Positions 8,026-16,907 are shown, numbered from the stretch's first letter. The stretch is 47,868 nt of DNA from an uncultured Clostridia bacterium (GCA_944391625.1 CALXUG010000020.1:1-47868); one strand, 5' to 3'. Notes: generated from the sequence alone by a model not told the origin. Made by a program: numbers and translations.

Positions 8026-9036
8026 ATGAAAATCGCACTGGATGCCATGGGCGGCGACCACGCTCCCAAAGAGATTGTGCTGGGTGCTTTGGATGCACTG
8101 CAAAAGTATGAAATGCTGGATAAAATTTATCTGGTAGGACAGAGAGATAAAATTGAAGCAGAGCTGTCGCAGAATAATGGGCTGCAGCATGCAAAAATAG
8201 AAATTGTGGAGGCCAGTGAAGTGATTGAAATGGCCGACCATCCCGCCAATGCGTATCGGCGCAAAAAAGATGCGTCCATTACGGTGGCGACCCGACTGGT
8301 GAAGGAAGGCACTGCCGATGCGGTGGTATCAGCAGGCAGCACCGGCGGACAGATGGTGGCGGCATTGTTTGGGCTGGGCCGCATTAAAGGTGTCAGCCGA
8401 CCGGCCATCGGCTGTATGATTCCATCGCTGACCGGCGGCAAGCTGCTGGTGGATGCCGGCGCCAACACCAATGTGGATGTAGACAATCTGGTGCAGTTTG
8501 CGCAGATGGGCAGTATTTATATGAATTGCGTGATGGGCATGACAGCGCCGAAGGTGGGGCTGATTAACAATGGTTCTGAGGAAACCAAGGGCAGCGAACT
8601 GACCCAGGCGGCCTATCAGCGGCTGCAGGAGCTGCCGGATTTAAACTTTATCGGTAATATTGAAGGACGGGATGTGCCTGCCGGTGTAGCGGATGTGATG
8701 ACCTGCGACGGATTTACCGGTAATGTGGTGCTGAAAACCATGGAAGGTATGGGCAAGGTGATTATGACCATGCTGGAACAGGAAGTAATGGCTTCTGCCC
8801 GCTGTAAAGCAGGGGCCGTGCTGATGAAGCCGGCATTGCGCAGTTTGAAGCATAAAATGGATTATGCCGAATACGGCGGTGCTCCTTTGCTGGGTGTCAA
8901 CGGTGTAAGCGTGGTGTGCCACGGCAGTTCCAAGGCTAAGGCCATCAGCAAAGCCATTGAGGTTGCCTGCCATTGCTGTGAAAGTAAATTTGTAGAAAAA
9001 ATAAAAGGAAATTTTGAACAGCAGAGAGAAAAATAA
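8026..9036 (+). CDS. plsX: Phosphate acyltransferase PlsX
   Basis: The protein has 336 aa, full length for the family. It opens with the family signature MKIALDAMGGDHAPKEIV and keeps VSAGSTGGQMVAALF, DAGANTNVD and the GFTGNVVLK stretch. PlsX makes acyl-phosphate from acyl-ACP in phospholipid synthesis and is a peripheral membrane enzyme. The ATG at 8026 is chosen because GAGGAAG stands before it and it matches the conserved N-terminus; an upstream in-frame start at 7924 would add 34 unrelated residues. acpP follows 64 bp later. No fapR, fabH or fabD is adjacent, so the usual fatty-acid cluster is reduced to plsX-acpP here. Confidence 0.95.
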   Translation: MKIALDAMGGDHAPKEIVLGALDALQKYEMLDKIYLVGQRDKIEAELSQNNGLQHAKIEIVEASEVIEMADHPANAYRRKKDASITVATRLVKEGTADAVVSAGSTGGQMVAALFGLGRIKGVSRPAIGCMIPSLTGGKLLVDAGANTNVDVDNLVQFAQMGSIYMNCVMGMTAPKVGLINNGSEETKGSELTQAAYQRLQELPDLNFIGNIEGRDVPAGVADVMTCDGFTGNVVLKTMEGMGKVIMTMLEQEVMASARCKAGAVLMKPALRSLKHKMDYAEYGGAPLLGVNGVSVVCHGSSKAKAISKAIEVACHCCESKFVEKIKGNFEQQREK

Positions 9037-9100
9037 AGGAAAGACAGAAACCAGTTATACTATGAATTATGATATGAATTTTTGAAGGGAGGTGACGGGA

Positions 9101-9328
9101 ATGGATTATTTTGAAAAAATCAAAAGTATTGTTGCAGAACAGTTGAATGTAGACCCTGAAACAATCACCATGAATACACGGTTTGATGAACTCAATGCCG
9201 ATTCCCTGGATGTGGTAGAGGTTATCATGACACTGGAACAGGAATTTGATATTCAGATTCCGGATGAAGAAGCTGAAAAAATTAAAAATATCAGCGCAGT
9301 TGTAGATTATATTAGCGATCATGTGTAA
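9101..9328 (+). CDS. acpP: Acyl carrier protein
   Basis: A 75-aa acidic protein. The DSLD motif carries S35, the site for the 4'-phosphopantetheine arm that shuttles acyl chains in fatty-acid synthesis. Length and the helix pattern ([24 protein letters not shown]) are standard. The start at 9101 follows GGGAGGTG; an upstream in-frame GTG lies inside that ribosome site. It is probably co-transcribed with plsX, and a strong terminator follows. Confidence 0.95.
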   Translation: MDYFEKIKSIVAEQLNVDPETITMNTRFDELNADSLDVVEVIMTLEQEFDIQIPDEEAEKIKNISAVVDYISDHV

Positions 9329-9352
9329 TCATTTTAAATATGTTGCAGAGTA

Positions 9353-9380
9353 AGAGCGTGCCTTGCGGCGCGCTTTTTTT
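9353..9380 (+). terminator. Terminator of plsX-acpP
   Basis: AGCGTGCC (9355-9362) pairs with GGCGCGCT (9367-9374) across a TTGC loop, then seven T follow. Confidence 0.85.
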
Positions 9381-9456
9381 GTTGTGTAAATAAATTGCGA
9401 AATACGAATAGGGACATGCGGGATAGAATAAAATCTTGTATGGCTGGTAAGGCATC

Positions 9457-9499
9457 TATATTTTTCTTGTTAGACAAAAATGGTAGTGAACGATATAGT
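9457..9499 (+). promoter_or_regulatory. Promoter and shared operator-like box upstream of the MFS gene
   Basis: TAGACA (9471-9476) and TATAGT (9494-9499) are spaced by 17 bp. The -35 is embedded in TTTTTC-TTGTTAGACAAAA. The same box, with one different base in the middle, lies upstream of AP2 (12265-12283), again with a 17-bp spacing to its -10. The LysR gene at 11192 lies between the two promoters and is the obvious candidate to bind both. Confidence 0.55.
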
Positions 9500-9621
9500 G
9501 AATATATAAAAGAACTTTATATAAACGAGCTCATAAAAAAGTTTCTTTCAATAACATGGTAAAACAGGATCGGTATTATTGTATGGCATGAAAAGTTTTG
9601 CAGAAACAGGAGGCGAAAGCT

Positions 9622-11010
9622 ATGTCGAACGAACAAACAAAGGCAGGATGTGCGTATTTTGATAATATGAAGCAGATAGGAATCAAACATAAGCACATGT
9701 TTTGGATTTTTTCAGTATGTTATTTTTTTGATATGATGGATATGAATATGTTCGGCTCTATTGCATCGTCGGTGCAGGCCAGCTTTAACCTGACCAATGA
9801 GCATATCGCGCAGTTATCTTCGTTATCGTTTTATGGGATGTTTTTTGGCGGGCTGTTGGGCGGCTGGATGGCGGATAAAATCGGACGAAAAAAAGCGTTG
9901 CTGTATAATGTGTTGATTTTTTCTCTGGCGTCTTGGGGAAATGCCTTATTCAGCAACTATACGGTGTTTGCAATTTGCAGATTTCTGACAGGATTTGGTG
10001 TAATCGGGATGAATATTATTGCCATGGTTTACATTGCAGAAATGATGCCGGCTCATTCCCGGGGGAAATATCAGGGATTGATGGCAGCCATGGGATCGTT
10101 GGGCGTACCTTTTGCGATTATATTTTCGGCAGTGGTTGTACCACGCAGTCCTGAAGCGTGGAAAATTATGTTTATGTTAGGCGGTCTTGGTATCGTATTA
10201 TTCCCGATTGGTTTGAAATGGTTGTATGAAAGCCCCAGATGGTTGGTGGGCAGAGGCCGTTACGAAGAAGCGGACAGAGTGGTAGAAACCATGTCTGGCG
10301 AAGCATCTCATCTGGCTGAATTGGGAACCGTCTGCGTAGAAGCAAAGGTTAGCATGTTGGAAACTTTAGGATTTTTATTCAGTAAAAAACAGATTGGCAG
10401 TACAATAGCGTTGGCGATTATGGCAATTGGCTGTGTTGTAGGCGGCTTTTATATGGCCAACTGGATTGTGGTGATTTTGGTGCAGATGGGCTATGATTTA
10501 CAGACTGTACTGACCTTCTCTATTTTGGGTTGTTTCGGGGCGCCGTTGGGTGACTATATATCTTCTAAAGTTTCGGATATGGGCGGACGTAAGATTCCTA
10601 TTGTCGTTATGCTGTTTTTGGCGGCTGCAATGTGTGTAATCAGTGGTTTGATGCCGACTGTATTGGCTGGTACAGCAGCAGTCGCAGGCTATATGATCAT
10701 GAATCTGTTCCGTGCAGCTTGCGCAACTGGTGCGACTACCATGTATTGGACCTATCTGGCAGAAAATCTGCCAAACAAATACCGCAGTACCGGGACCGGT
10801 TTGATTATGTCTCTGTCCAGAGTATTGATTGGTGTTGTAACACCGACTGTACCGGTACTGATGGCTATGCAGGGTGTCAGTCCAATGTTCAATGTTTCTG
10901 CTGCCAATTCCTTGTTCTATGTGATTCCGGCAATTATTTGTCTGATCTGGGGCGGTAAGACAGCGCAGAAAACATTGGAACAGATTGAGGCGGAAGCAGC
11001 AGCCAAATAA
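9622..11010 (+). CDS. Major facilitator superfamily transporter
   Basis: A 462-aa protein with 12 predicted membrane segments. The MFS loop motif GGWMADKIGRKKALL lies between helices 2 and 3, and YIAEMMPAHSRGKYQG and the YESPRWLVGRGR stretch resemble the aromatic-acid:H+ and sugar-porter branches. AGGAGG (9608-9613) fixes the ATG at 9622. It shares a promoter box with AP2 and faces the LysR gene across a bidirectional terminator. It probably moves the AP2 substrate or product, taking the place that DASS transporters have beside AP1 and AP3. Its substrate is unknown. Confidence 0.88.
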   Translation: MSNEQTKAGCAYFDNMKQIGIKHKHMFWIFSVCYFFDMMDMNMFGSIASSVQASFNLTNEHIAQLSSLSFYGMFFGGLLGGWMADKIGRKKALLYNVLIFSLASWGNALFSNYTVFAICRFLTGFGVIGMNIIAMVYIAEMMPAHSRGKYQGLMAAMGSLGVPFAIIFSAVVVPRSPEAWKIMFMLGGLGIVLFPIGLKWLYESPRWLVGRGRYEEADRVVETMSGEASHLAELGTVCVEAKVSMLETLGFLFSKKQIGSTIALAIMAIGCVVGGFYMANWIVVILVQMGYDLQTVLTFSILGCFGAPLGDYISSKVSDMGGRKIPIVVMLFLAAAMCVISGLMPTVLAGTAAVAGYMIMNLFRAACATGATTMYWTYLAENLPNKYRSTGTGLIMSLSRVLIGVVTPTVPVLMAMQGVSPMFNVSAANSLFYVIPAIICLIWGGKTAQKTLEQIEAEAAAK

Positions 11011-11085
11011 CAAAGTGTATATTGATAACAGACCATACACAATATATGTCTGCTGATAAACTGTACACAAAAAGTATATAACAAG

Positions 11086-11148
11086 AAAAAGGCGCTTTCC
11101 CGGCCTGCGGCATTTGATGCTCAGCAGATTGGCGGAAAGCGCTTTTTT
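11086..11148. terminator. Bidirectional terminator between MFS and LysR-2 genes
   Basis: GGCGCTTTCC (11091-11100) pairs with GGAAAGCGC (11134-11142). A5 precedes the stem and T6 follows it, so it can work for both convergent genes. Confidence 0.85.
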
Positions 11149-11191
11149 GGTATTGTTTTTGTCGGACTTGATTACTGTAGAGATATGATTT

Positions 11192-12091
11192 TTATATATG
11201 CTGCAGAACAGAAGTTGTGATATCAATAAATGTCTGATACAGCGTATTGGAGGGTGAGTAGTCTGCTTTACGGCAGATCAGACAGGCTGTAACCGGTTTG
11301 GCATCCACAACGGGGATACAGCAAAATTCTTTTTTAGGATATAGCAATTTATAAGCTTGGTAAGGCATCAGGCAGACCGTTCTGTTCTCCATCATAAATT
11401 TCTGGTGAATGCTTGTATTGTTGGAGATATGAAGGCAGGAGTCATCTGATATAGCGCTGTTGCTGTAAGTGTACATGGTCTGTTTCACATTGGCAATATC
11501 CTGAAATGAAAGAATTTTTTCAGTAGAGAGCGGATTATTTTTAGACATGACACAAACCAGTTCGTCCTTGTAGAGTTTTTGAAAATGGAGCGGAACATCT
11601 GAATTCTTTTTTACGGTTGCCAGCGGCTCTGTCCAGCCTTCCAGAAAGCTTAGCAGACCGAAATTCAATTTTCCCTCTATGATCAGCTGTAAGATTGTTT
11701 CTGCCGAATGTTCCTGCGCATAAAGGATAATATCGGGATATGTATTATGCAGTTTGAGTAAAAGTTCGGTTAAAAGTGTGCTGGTTGCCAGCGGTGCAAC
11801 ACCGAGTGTCAGTTTTCCGCTGATTAGTGGCTGGGATGCTCCGTTAAAGTGCTGCAGCAAGGTGTTATACTGTGCAATCATATCGATTGCATGGGTAAGT
11901 ACGTACTTTCCATCGTCTGTCAGGCTGACACCGGTTTTTGAGCGGTTTAAAATGGTGCAGTTCAGCTCGTTTTCCAGGTGTTTGATGGATTCGCTGACAG
12001 CCTGCTGACTGGAAAACATGCGCTTGGCTGTTGCATTAATGGAATTGGTTTTAGCAATATCTATGAGATATAGCAACTGGTCGGAATGCAT
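11192..12091 (-). CDS. LysR-family transcriptional regulator (LysR-2)
   Basis: The protein has 299 aa. The helix-turn-helix occupies residues about 1-60 (INATAKRMFSSQQAVSESIK, LNRSKTGVSLTDDGKYVL), followed by the effector-binding domain. AGGAGGG precedes the ATG. It is divergent from AP2 and convergent with the MFS gene. Both neighbours carry the same TTGTTAGACAAAA promoter box, so LysR-2 most likely co-regulates transporter and enzyme. The effector is unknown. Confidence 0.9.
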   Translation of the reverse strand: MHSDQLLYLIDIAKTNSINATAKRMFSSQQAVSESIKHLENELNCTILNRSKTGVSLTDDGKYVLTHAIDMIAQYNTLLQHFNGASQPLISGKLTLGVAPLATSTLLTELLLKLHNTYPDIILYAQEHSAETILQLIIEGKLNFGLLSFLEGWTEPLATVKKNSDVPLHFQKLYKDELVCVMSKNNPLSTEKILSFQDIANVKQTMYTYSNSAISDDSCLHISNNTSIHQKFMMENRTVCLMPYQAYKLLYPKKEFCCIPVVDAKPVTACLICRKADYSPSNTLYQTFIDITTSVLQHI

Positions 12092-12264
12092 AAAAACCCT
12101 CCTCTTGAATTATGTTCATACAGCGATGCAAATATAAATTTTATTATAACATAAAATACCAGGTTTGTCGTGTTTTTTTATAATAGCTAAAAATACAATT
12201 TATAAAGTATGTGACTCCAATAGTCCTTTGTTGTTTTTTCTGTATCCTGAAAAGTGCATCCTGT

Positions 12265-12303
12265 TTTTCGTTGTTAGACAAAAGAGCCGGAATCCGCTAG
12301 GAT
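12265..12303 (+). promoter_or_regulatory. Promoter and shared operator-like box upstream of AP2
   Basis: TAGACA (12275-12280) and TAGGAT (12298-12303) are 17 bp apart. The preceding TTTTTCGTTGTTAGACAAAA box is nearly the same as that upstream of the MFS gene. It lies in the 300-bp divergent region between LysR-2 and AP2, which otherwise shows no gene. Confidence 0.55.
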
Positions 12304-12391
12304 AGATTTATAAAGAAATACACAGCTGCGTATACATTATGAATGGGATATTAAAAACATGTCAGAATATTATTTTTGAGGAGGAGATCGT

Positions 12392-14482
12392 ATGGCAAGA
12401 GAAGCAAGCACTGAAAAAGTTATGGTATTGGGGATTGACGCATTGGACCCACGGTTAACCAGAAAATATGTAGATATGGGCATTATGCCGGCAACAGCAG
12501 AGTTAATCAAACGGGGTTCTGCCCGTGAAGATTTGGTCTTGCTGGGCGCAATGCCGACTGTAACCCCACCGCAGTGGACCACACTGGCAACAGGAGCATA
12601 TCCTGAAACCCATGAAATTACCGCGTTCTTCCGGCAGGGCGGCGATTTGGACCTGGTTGATGTGAATTTCAGTTCTCTCAACTGTAAAGCGGAACAGATG
12701 TGGAATATTACAGCAGAAAATGGCAAAAAAACACTGGTATGGCACTGGCCGGGAAGTGCATGGCCGCCATCCTCCGACAGCCCTAATCTGCATGTGGTAG
12801 ACGGCACCAGCCCGGGGAGTGTTAATATGAGTACGGCGCAGTTAGATACCGAGTATCTGGTTGTAGCCAGTCCTAATAATGTAAAGGTTGCTTATCGCGC
12901 AGCAGCGGCCAATGGCAGCGAGGTGCCATGTGTTGTAACCGGTATGGATGAAGAAGACACCGGTTCCGGTTTAAATGTGGCGGATACATTTAAAGCAGTG
13001 GGCGGAGATGGATTCCCATTATATATTTACGATCCGCTGGTAGGCGGTCAGGGCGGCTATATTGAACAGCCGATTGATGCAGCTTTATCACCAATTCAGG
13101 ATGCAGATGATAAATGGGCTGCCGCTCCGGCTGGCGCTAAGGAATTCACCTTATTATATTCCGGCGGTTTGATTCGCCGTCCGGCGCTTATTTTGCAAAA
13201 TGAAGCCGGTGTTTATGACAGCGTGGCAATTTACAAAAATAAAAAGGCAACAGAACCAATGGCAGTGATTCATCGTGATGAATACGTACGTGATATTTTT
13301 GATGAAGCCATCAAAAACGATCAGCCGGTAAGAGTAAACCGGGATATGCGTATGATGGAACTGGCGGAAGACGGCAGCTATGTAAAACTGTGGGTTTCTT
13401 CTGCAATGAACAGTGACGTGAATATGATGTGGCATCCAAAAGAACTGCATCAGGAAATTTTAGATAATATCGGTTATCCACCACCAACTGCAACTCTGAC
13501 CATGGGAGATAAAACCTTAATGTTGGATTGCATGAACTTATGCTGGGAACATACTATGGATTGGCAGTCTGATGCATTGAACTATCTGATGGAAAACGAT
13601 GGCTATGAAGTTGTCTTCTCTCATTTCCATGCACCGGATTTACAGGAACATATGTTTATTCGTGATATGAAAAAAGGCCGCCCAAATTGTTCTCCGGCAG
13701 AATACGAAGAAATTATGCAGACTGTATATAAACAGGCTGACCGTTATATTGGAAAATTCCTGCACTTTTTGGATGAAGGATGGACCATTTTGCTGGTATC
13801 CGACCATGCGCAGGTTTGCCCAACCTGGGGAATTCGCGGCTTAGGGGATACCGGGCTGAATATTCAGCTGATGGAAGAGCTGGGCTTTACTGCACTGCAA
13901 AAAGATGAAAATGGTGAAACCATTTTTGTTGAACCAGTACCCGGTTATAAATTACCACGGATTGACTGGACCAAAACCAAAGCAGTGGCAAACCGTGAAA
14001 TGCATATTTATTTGAACTTGAAAGGCAGAAATCAGCATAAGCTGCCGGATGGCACAATCATTGACGGTATTGTAGATCCAGCGGACCAGTATCAGCTGGA
14101 AGAAGAAATTATGACTGCTTTGTATGGTCATAAAGATAAAGAATCCGGTCAGCGTATCATTGCATTTGCTTTACGTCGGAAAGATGCCAGACTGATGGGG
14201 CTGGGCGGTGAATATCCACAATGCGGCGATATTATTTATTGTATGGCTGAAGGGTATGAACATGACCATGATGACAGCCTGTCTACCTCTTGGGGTGAAT
14301 GCGATACTTCTGTATCTCCGATTTTTGTGGCAGCAGGACCGGGGATCAAAGAAGATTTCTACACAAAACGGGTTATCCGTCAAGTTGACGTAGCGCCAAC
14401 CATTGCAGCATTGCTGGGTATGCGGATGCCAGCGCAGTGTGAAGGTGCTCCGGTTTATCAGATTTTGGCTAATGAATTTTAA
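12392..14482 (+). CDS. AlkP-superfamily hydrolase, COG3379-like (AP2), with an altered metal ligand
   Basis: A 696-aa paralogue of AP1, colinear throughout. D16 (GIDALD), nucleophile T58 (PTVTPPQWTTLATG), D416 and H420, and D471 and H472 (SDHA) are kept. The last zinc-ligand histidine is replaced by W634: the segment reads STSWGECDTSVSP where AP1 has TTHGYWGSTVSP. Nearby histidines (YEHDHDD, just upstream) might substitute, or activity or metal use may have changed. There is no signal peptide, so it is cytosolic. AGGAGG precedes the ATG. It heads a transcript with the zinc-ribbon, ABC ATPase and 315-aa genes, broken by a hairpin at 14572. LysR-2 probably regulates it. Confidence 0.85.
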   Translation: MAREASTEKVMVLGIDALDPRLTRKYVDMGIMPATAELIKRGSAREDLVLLGAMPTVTPPQWTTLATGAYPETHEITAFFRQGGDLDLVDVNFSSLNCKAEQMWNITAENGKKTLVWHWPGSAWPPSSDSPNLHVVDGTSPGSVNMSTAQLDTEYLVVASPNNVKVAYRAAAANGSEVPCVVTGMDEEDTGSGLNVADTFKAVGGDGFPLYIYDPLVGGQGGYIEQPIDAALSPIQDADDKWAAAPAGAKEFTLLYSGGLIRRPALILQNEAGVYDSVAIYKNKKATEPMAVIHRDEYVRDIFDEAIKNDQPVRVNRDMRMMELAEDGSYVKLWVSSAMNSDVNMMWHPKELHQEILDNIGYPPPTATLTMGDKTLMLDCMNLCWEHTMDWQSDALNYLMENDGYEVVFSHFHAPDLQEHMFIRDMKKGRPNCSPAEYEEIMQTVYKQADRYIGKFLHFLDEGWTILLVSDHAQVCPTWGIRGLGDTGLNIQLMEELGFTALQKDENGETIFVEPVPGYKLPRIDWTKTKAVANREMHIYLNLKGRNQHKLPDGTIIDGIVDPADQYQLEEEIMTALYGHKDKESGQRIIAFALRRKDARLMGLGGEYPQCGDIIYCMAEGYEHDHDDSLSTSWGECDTSVSPIFVAAGPGIKEDFYTKRVIRQVDVAPTIAALLGMRMPAQCEGAPVYQILANEF

Positions 14483-14571
14483 TTTGGTTAATGAATTTTA
14501 AGGTTAAAGAATTTCAAATAGAACCCAGGGATTTAATACAGTTCACATAAAGCACATAACGAAAGAAGGGA

Positions 14572-14610
14572 AGGGACTATCGCAATAGCGTTTATATTGC
14601 GGCAGTCTCT
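14572..14610 (+). terminator. Hairpin between AP2 and the zinc-ribbon gene
   Basis: AGGGACT-AT-CGCAATA pairs with TATTGCG-GC-AGTCTCT. The tail is only moderately T-rich (TTCTGTTATTT), so it may be an attenuator or RNA-processing stem that lowers expression of the downstream genes rather than a full stop. Confidence 0.5.
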
Positions 14611-14642
14611 TTCTGTTATTTGGAAAGAAGGACGTGAAAAAG

Positions 14643-15107
14643 ATGAAAAAAGAAAAATCGTTGCGGGTGGAACGGCTCAAACAACGGGCTAAATATTGTT
14701 GTTGCCGATATTGCGGCGGTGAATTGCATGTACGGCAGATTGTGTTTCACACCCAGGCTGCCGCCAGAATCGAATTATACTGTGATCAGTGTCAGAAGAT
14801 AGAATATGGTGTTGAGCAAGAGGCTTATGCCAGCGCCAGAGCATTTGTAACAGCGACAGCGTTTAATCATTTTCCTGAACTGGAGGATAATGAACAGCGG
14901 TTTCAGATGAATGTGGCAAAGGTATGCAATTTAACCAGCTGGCAGCTGCGCTATCTGGGACTTACGGGAGAAAACGGGTTTATTGTGCCGACGCAAATAA
15001 AAGAATCTGGTATGGATATGTGTACGACAATAGATGAGGACAGTCTGGAACAATTATTGGAGGAGTCAGGCTTATGGATGGATCAATCATTACAGCAAAA
15101 GGATTAA
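14643..15107 (+). CDS. Small CCCRYCG zinc-ribbon protein (ZnR-1)
   Basis: A 154-aa soluble protein that I do not recognise as a named family. Two CxxC knuckles (C21/C24 in CCCRYCG and C47/C50 in YCDQC) suggest one zinc site. After them come a conserved IEYGVEQEAY and LEDNEQRFQMNVAKVCNLTSW. The same order and motifs recur in the protein at 32953-33309. An in-frame GTG at 14634 is an alternative start; ATG 14643 has the better distance from AAGAAGGA. Its end overlaps the ABC ATPase gene by 34 bp, so the two are co-translated. A role as partner or regulator of the ATPase is inference. Confidence 0.7.
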   Translation: MKKEKSLRVERLKQRAKYCCCRYCGGELHVRQIVFHTQAAARIELYCDQCQKIEYGVEQEAYASARAFVTATAFNHFPELEDNEQRFQMNVAKVCNLTSWQLRYLGLTGENGFIVPTQIKESGMDMCTTIDEDSLEQLLEESGLWMDQSLQQKD

Positions 15108-15865
15108 GCTGCCAGTGGGGCGAGCGTTATCGAATCAAACAGATTGACTGGGAGATTGAGGAAAAAAGCCGATGGATTGTACTTGGCATGAATGGCAGCG
15201 GAAAAACAACATTGTTAAGTATTTTGGCCGGCTATCAGGATTACAGCCATGGCACATTGTTGTATCGTGGAACCGATTATCGGGAACTGGATATTTTGAG
15301 TTTACGCAAACAGATGGGATGGATCAGCAATTCTTATTTCGATCGCATTTATCAGCACGAATCGGTGTTAGACCTGGTACTGTCGGGACTGAGCGGAACG
15401 CTTGGTTTGGAAGACGGTTGCATAACAGACGCACATATTCGTAAATTGAAACGGTTATTATTGCAAGTCGGTTTAGAGGACAAAATGGATAGTCCCTATA
15501 ATTGGCTTTCAAAGGGAGAACGGCAGAATATATTGATTTTAAGGGCGTTGTTGGGGCAGCCGGAGGTTCTGGTACTGGATGAACCAATGACTGGTCTGGA
15601 TGTGGTAAGCAAGCAGAGAATGATGGAATTTGTGCGGGGAATTGCGCAAAAACGTCAGCATACAATGCTGTATGTAACCCATCATTTTGAGGAAATATCG
15701 CCGGAATTGTTTGATAGATGTCTTCTGTTAAGGAATGGTCAGGTCTATCAGACGGGTTCGGTAGCAGAAGTAATCAACTCGGAAACGATCAGTGATTTTC
15801 TGCAGAAAAAAGTGCAGGTTGTGCAAATGAAAAACGGTTATTATCAGTTGGACTTTCAGCGGTAA
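15074..15865 (+). CDS. Orphan ABC-type ATPase (ABC-1)
   Basis: A 263-aa single nucleotide-binding domain: Walker A GMNGSGKTT (38-46), signature LSKGERQ (145-151), Walker B VLVLDEP (165-171) and H-loop VTHHFEE. No membrane-spanning partner is encoded nearby. The overall pattern is like the ModF/PhrA-type ATPases that also lack a dedicated permease. The signature has K where LSGGE is usual (LSKGE), a feature shared with its paralogue at 32141 (LSKGQ). It is translationally coupled to ZnR-1. It might energise an unlinked permease, or act as a soluble regulatory ATPase. Confidence 0.8.
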   Translation: MDGSIITAKGLSCQWGERYRIKQIDWEIEEKSRWIVLGMNGSGKTTLLSILAGYQDYSHGTLLYRGTDYRELDILSLRKQMGWISNSYFDRIYQHESVLDLVLSGLSGTLGLEDGCITDAHIRKLKRLLLQVGLEDKMDSPYNWLSKGERQNILILRALLGQPEVLVLDEPMTGLDVVSKQRMMEFVRGIAQKRQHTMLYVTHHFEEISPELFDRCLLLRNGQVYQTGSVAEVINSETISDFLQKKVQVVQMKNGYYQLDFQR

Positions 15866-15884
15866 GAGAAATGAGGTGTGAAAC

Positions 15885-16832
15885 ATGACCGGATCATTAA
15901 AAGATGTCAGCAGTGCAGAAATGGTGCGCAGTTTGGCAGAGATGAATTGTTTTGAGCAAGACTGTACGGTGTATGGGTATTCGTGGAAGTCGGAAACAGG
16001 AAAAAGAATGTATCGCATGAGTGAAGATGCGCTGCTGATACGGCAATCCTTTGAGTCACATTTTCTGCATGCTTATGCAATGACACCGCTGCAAAGCTGG
16101 ACACGAAAAGCGATTATAAAAGAGGAAACAAAAGAAGACTTATTTTTATCCTTAAAATTAGAATTGGCTGGACAGCTGAAGTCAGATTTTAACGAAACTT
16201 ATTTTTCTGGTTTGCAGAATATATTGGAAGCGCCGGGGGATAATCAGGCAGAACCGCTTTTGCTGCAGTGGAAGGAGGAGCTGGACGGTTATTTTGAGGA
16301 GGACAGCTTACAGTTATTTACCGGCGCTGTTGCGATTGCCTATGTTACAAAGCATTTACAGAAATGGCGGTATCAACAATTGATGCAATGGATTCAGCAG
16401 ACAAAAAAGCAAATGACAAACGGCATGCAGATTCAGGACAATTTTACACGTACCTTTTACGGAGTGGCTTGCAAACCGCCGCAGGCAACGTCTTATCGTT
16501 ATCTGTACAATGCCAATCAAAATGTCTTGTATGATCAGATAAAAGAGTTGGATGAAAAAGGAACGTGGCATACGCCGGTTTATTCTAAATGTTATTGGTA
16601 TCATAAAAGCGGTGATTTATCCAATGTGCGGAAGTTGTTTGAAGCGGATTTAAAAGAGCTTATGGATGAAACCTATTTGAATCGTATGATGGCGATACAG
16701 AGTTTTTCCAGTGCGATACCGCAGCAATTGTGGGACAGCAATCTTCAAAGGGTAAAAACGGAATGTTCTCCGATTGCATACAAAGGGTTTCTTTATTGGG
16801 GGCAGCGCTGGAATGTAGGGTTTATAGAGTAA
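15885..16832 (+). CDS. Uncharacterised 315-aa protein
   Basis: I recognise no family. It is predicted soluble and mostly helical, with no signal peptide or clear metal motif. It is rich in aromatic residues (for example WHTPVYSKCYWYH and GFLYWGQRWNVGF at the end). A GAGGTG ribosome site precedes ATG 15885, 19 bp after the ABC-1 stop, so it belongs to the AP2-ZnR-ABC transcript. No counterpart is present beside AP1 or AP3. A function tied to AP2 chemistry is possible but unsupported. Confidence 0.6.
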   Translation: MTGSLKDVSSAEMVRSLAEMNCFEQDCTVYGYSWKSETGKRMYRMSEDALLIRQSFESHFLHAYAMTPLQSWTRKAIIKEETKEDLFLSLKLELAGQLKSDFNETYFSGLQNILEAPGDNQAEPLLLQWKEELDGYFEEDSLQLFTGAVAIAYVTKHLQKWRYQQLMQWIQQTKKQMTNGMQIQDNFTRTFYGVACKPPQATSYRYLYNANQNVLYDQIKELDEKGTWHTPVYSKCYWYHKSGDLSNVRKLFEADLKELMDETYLNRMMAIQSFSSAIPQQLWDSNLQRVKTECSPIAYKGFLYWGQRWNVGFIE

Positions 16833-16836
16833 GGAG

Positions 16837-16880
16837 CATAACAATCTCTGTCTTTTATGGGACGGAGATTTTGTTATATG
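16837..16880 (+). terminator. Terminator of the AP2 operon
   Basis: CATAACAATCTCTGTC (16837-16852) pairs with GACGGAGATTTTGTTATATG (16861-16880). The stem is long and AT-rich, and its 3' arm is T-rich. Confidence 0.6.
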
Positions 16881-16907
16881 TATGGGGAGTGTTTTCTACT
16901 GTAGTTT

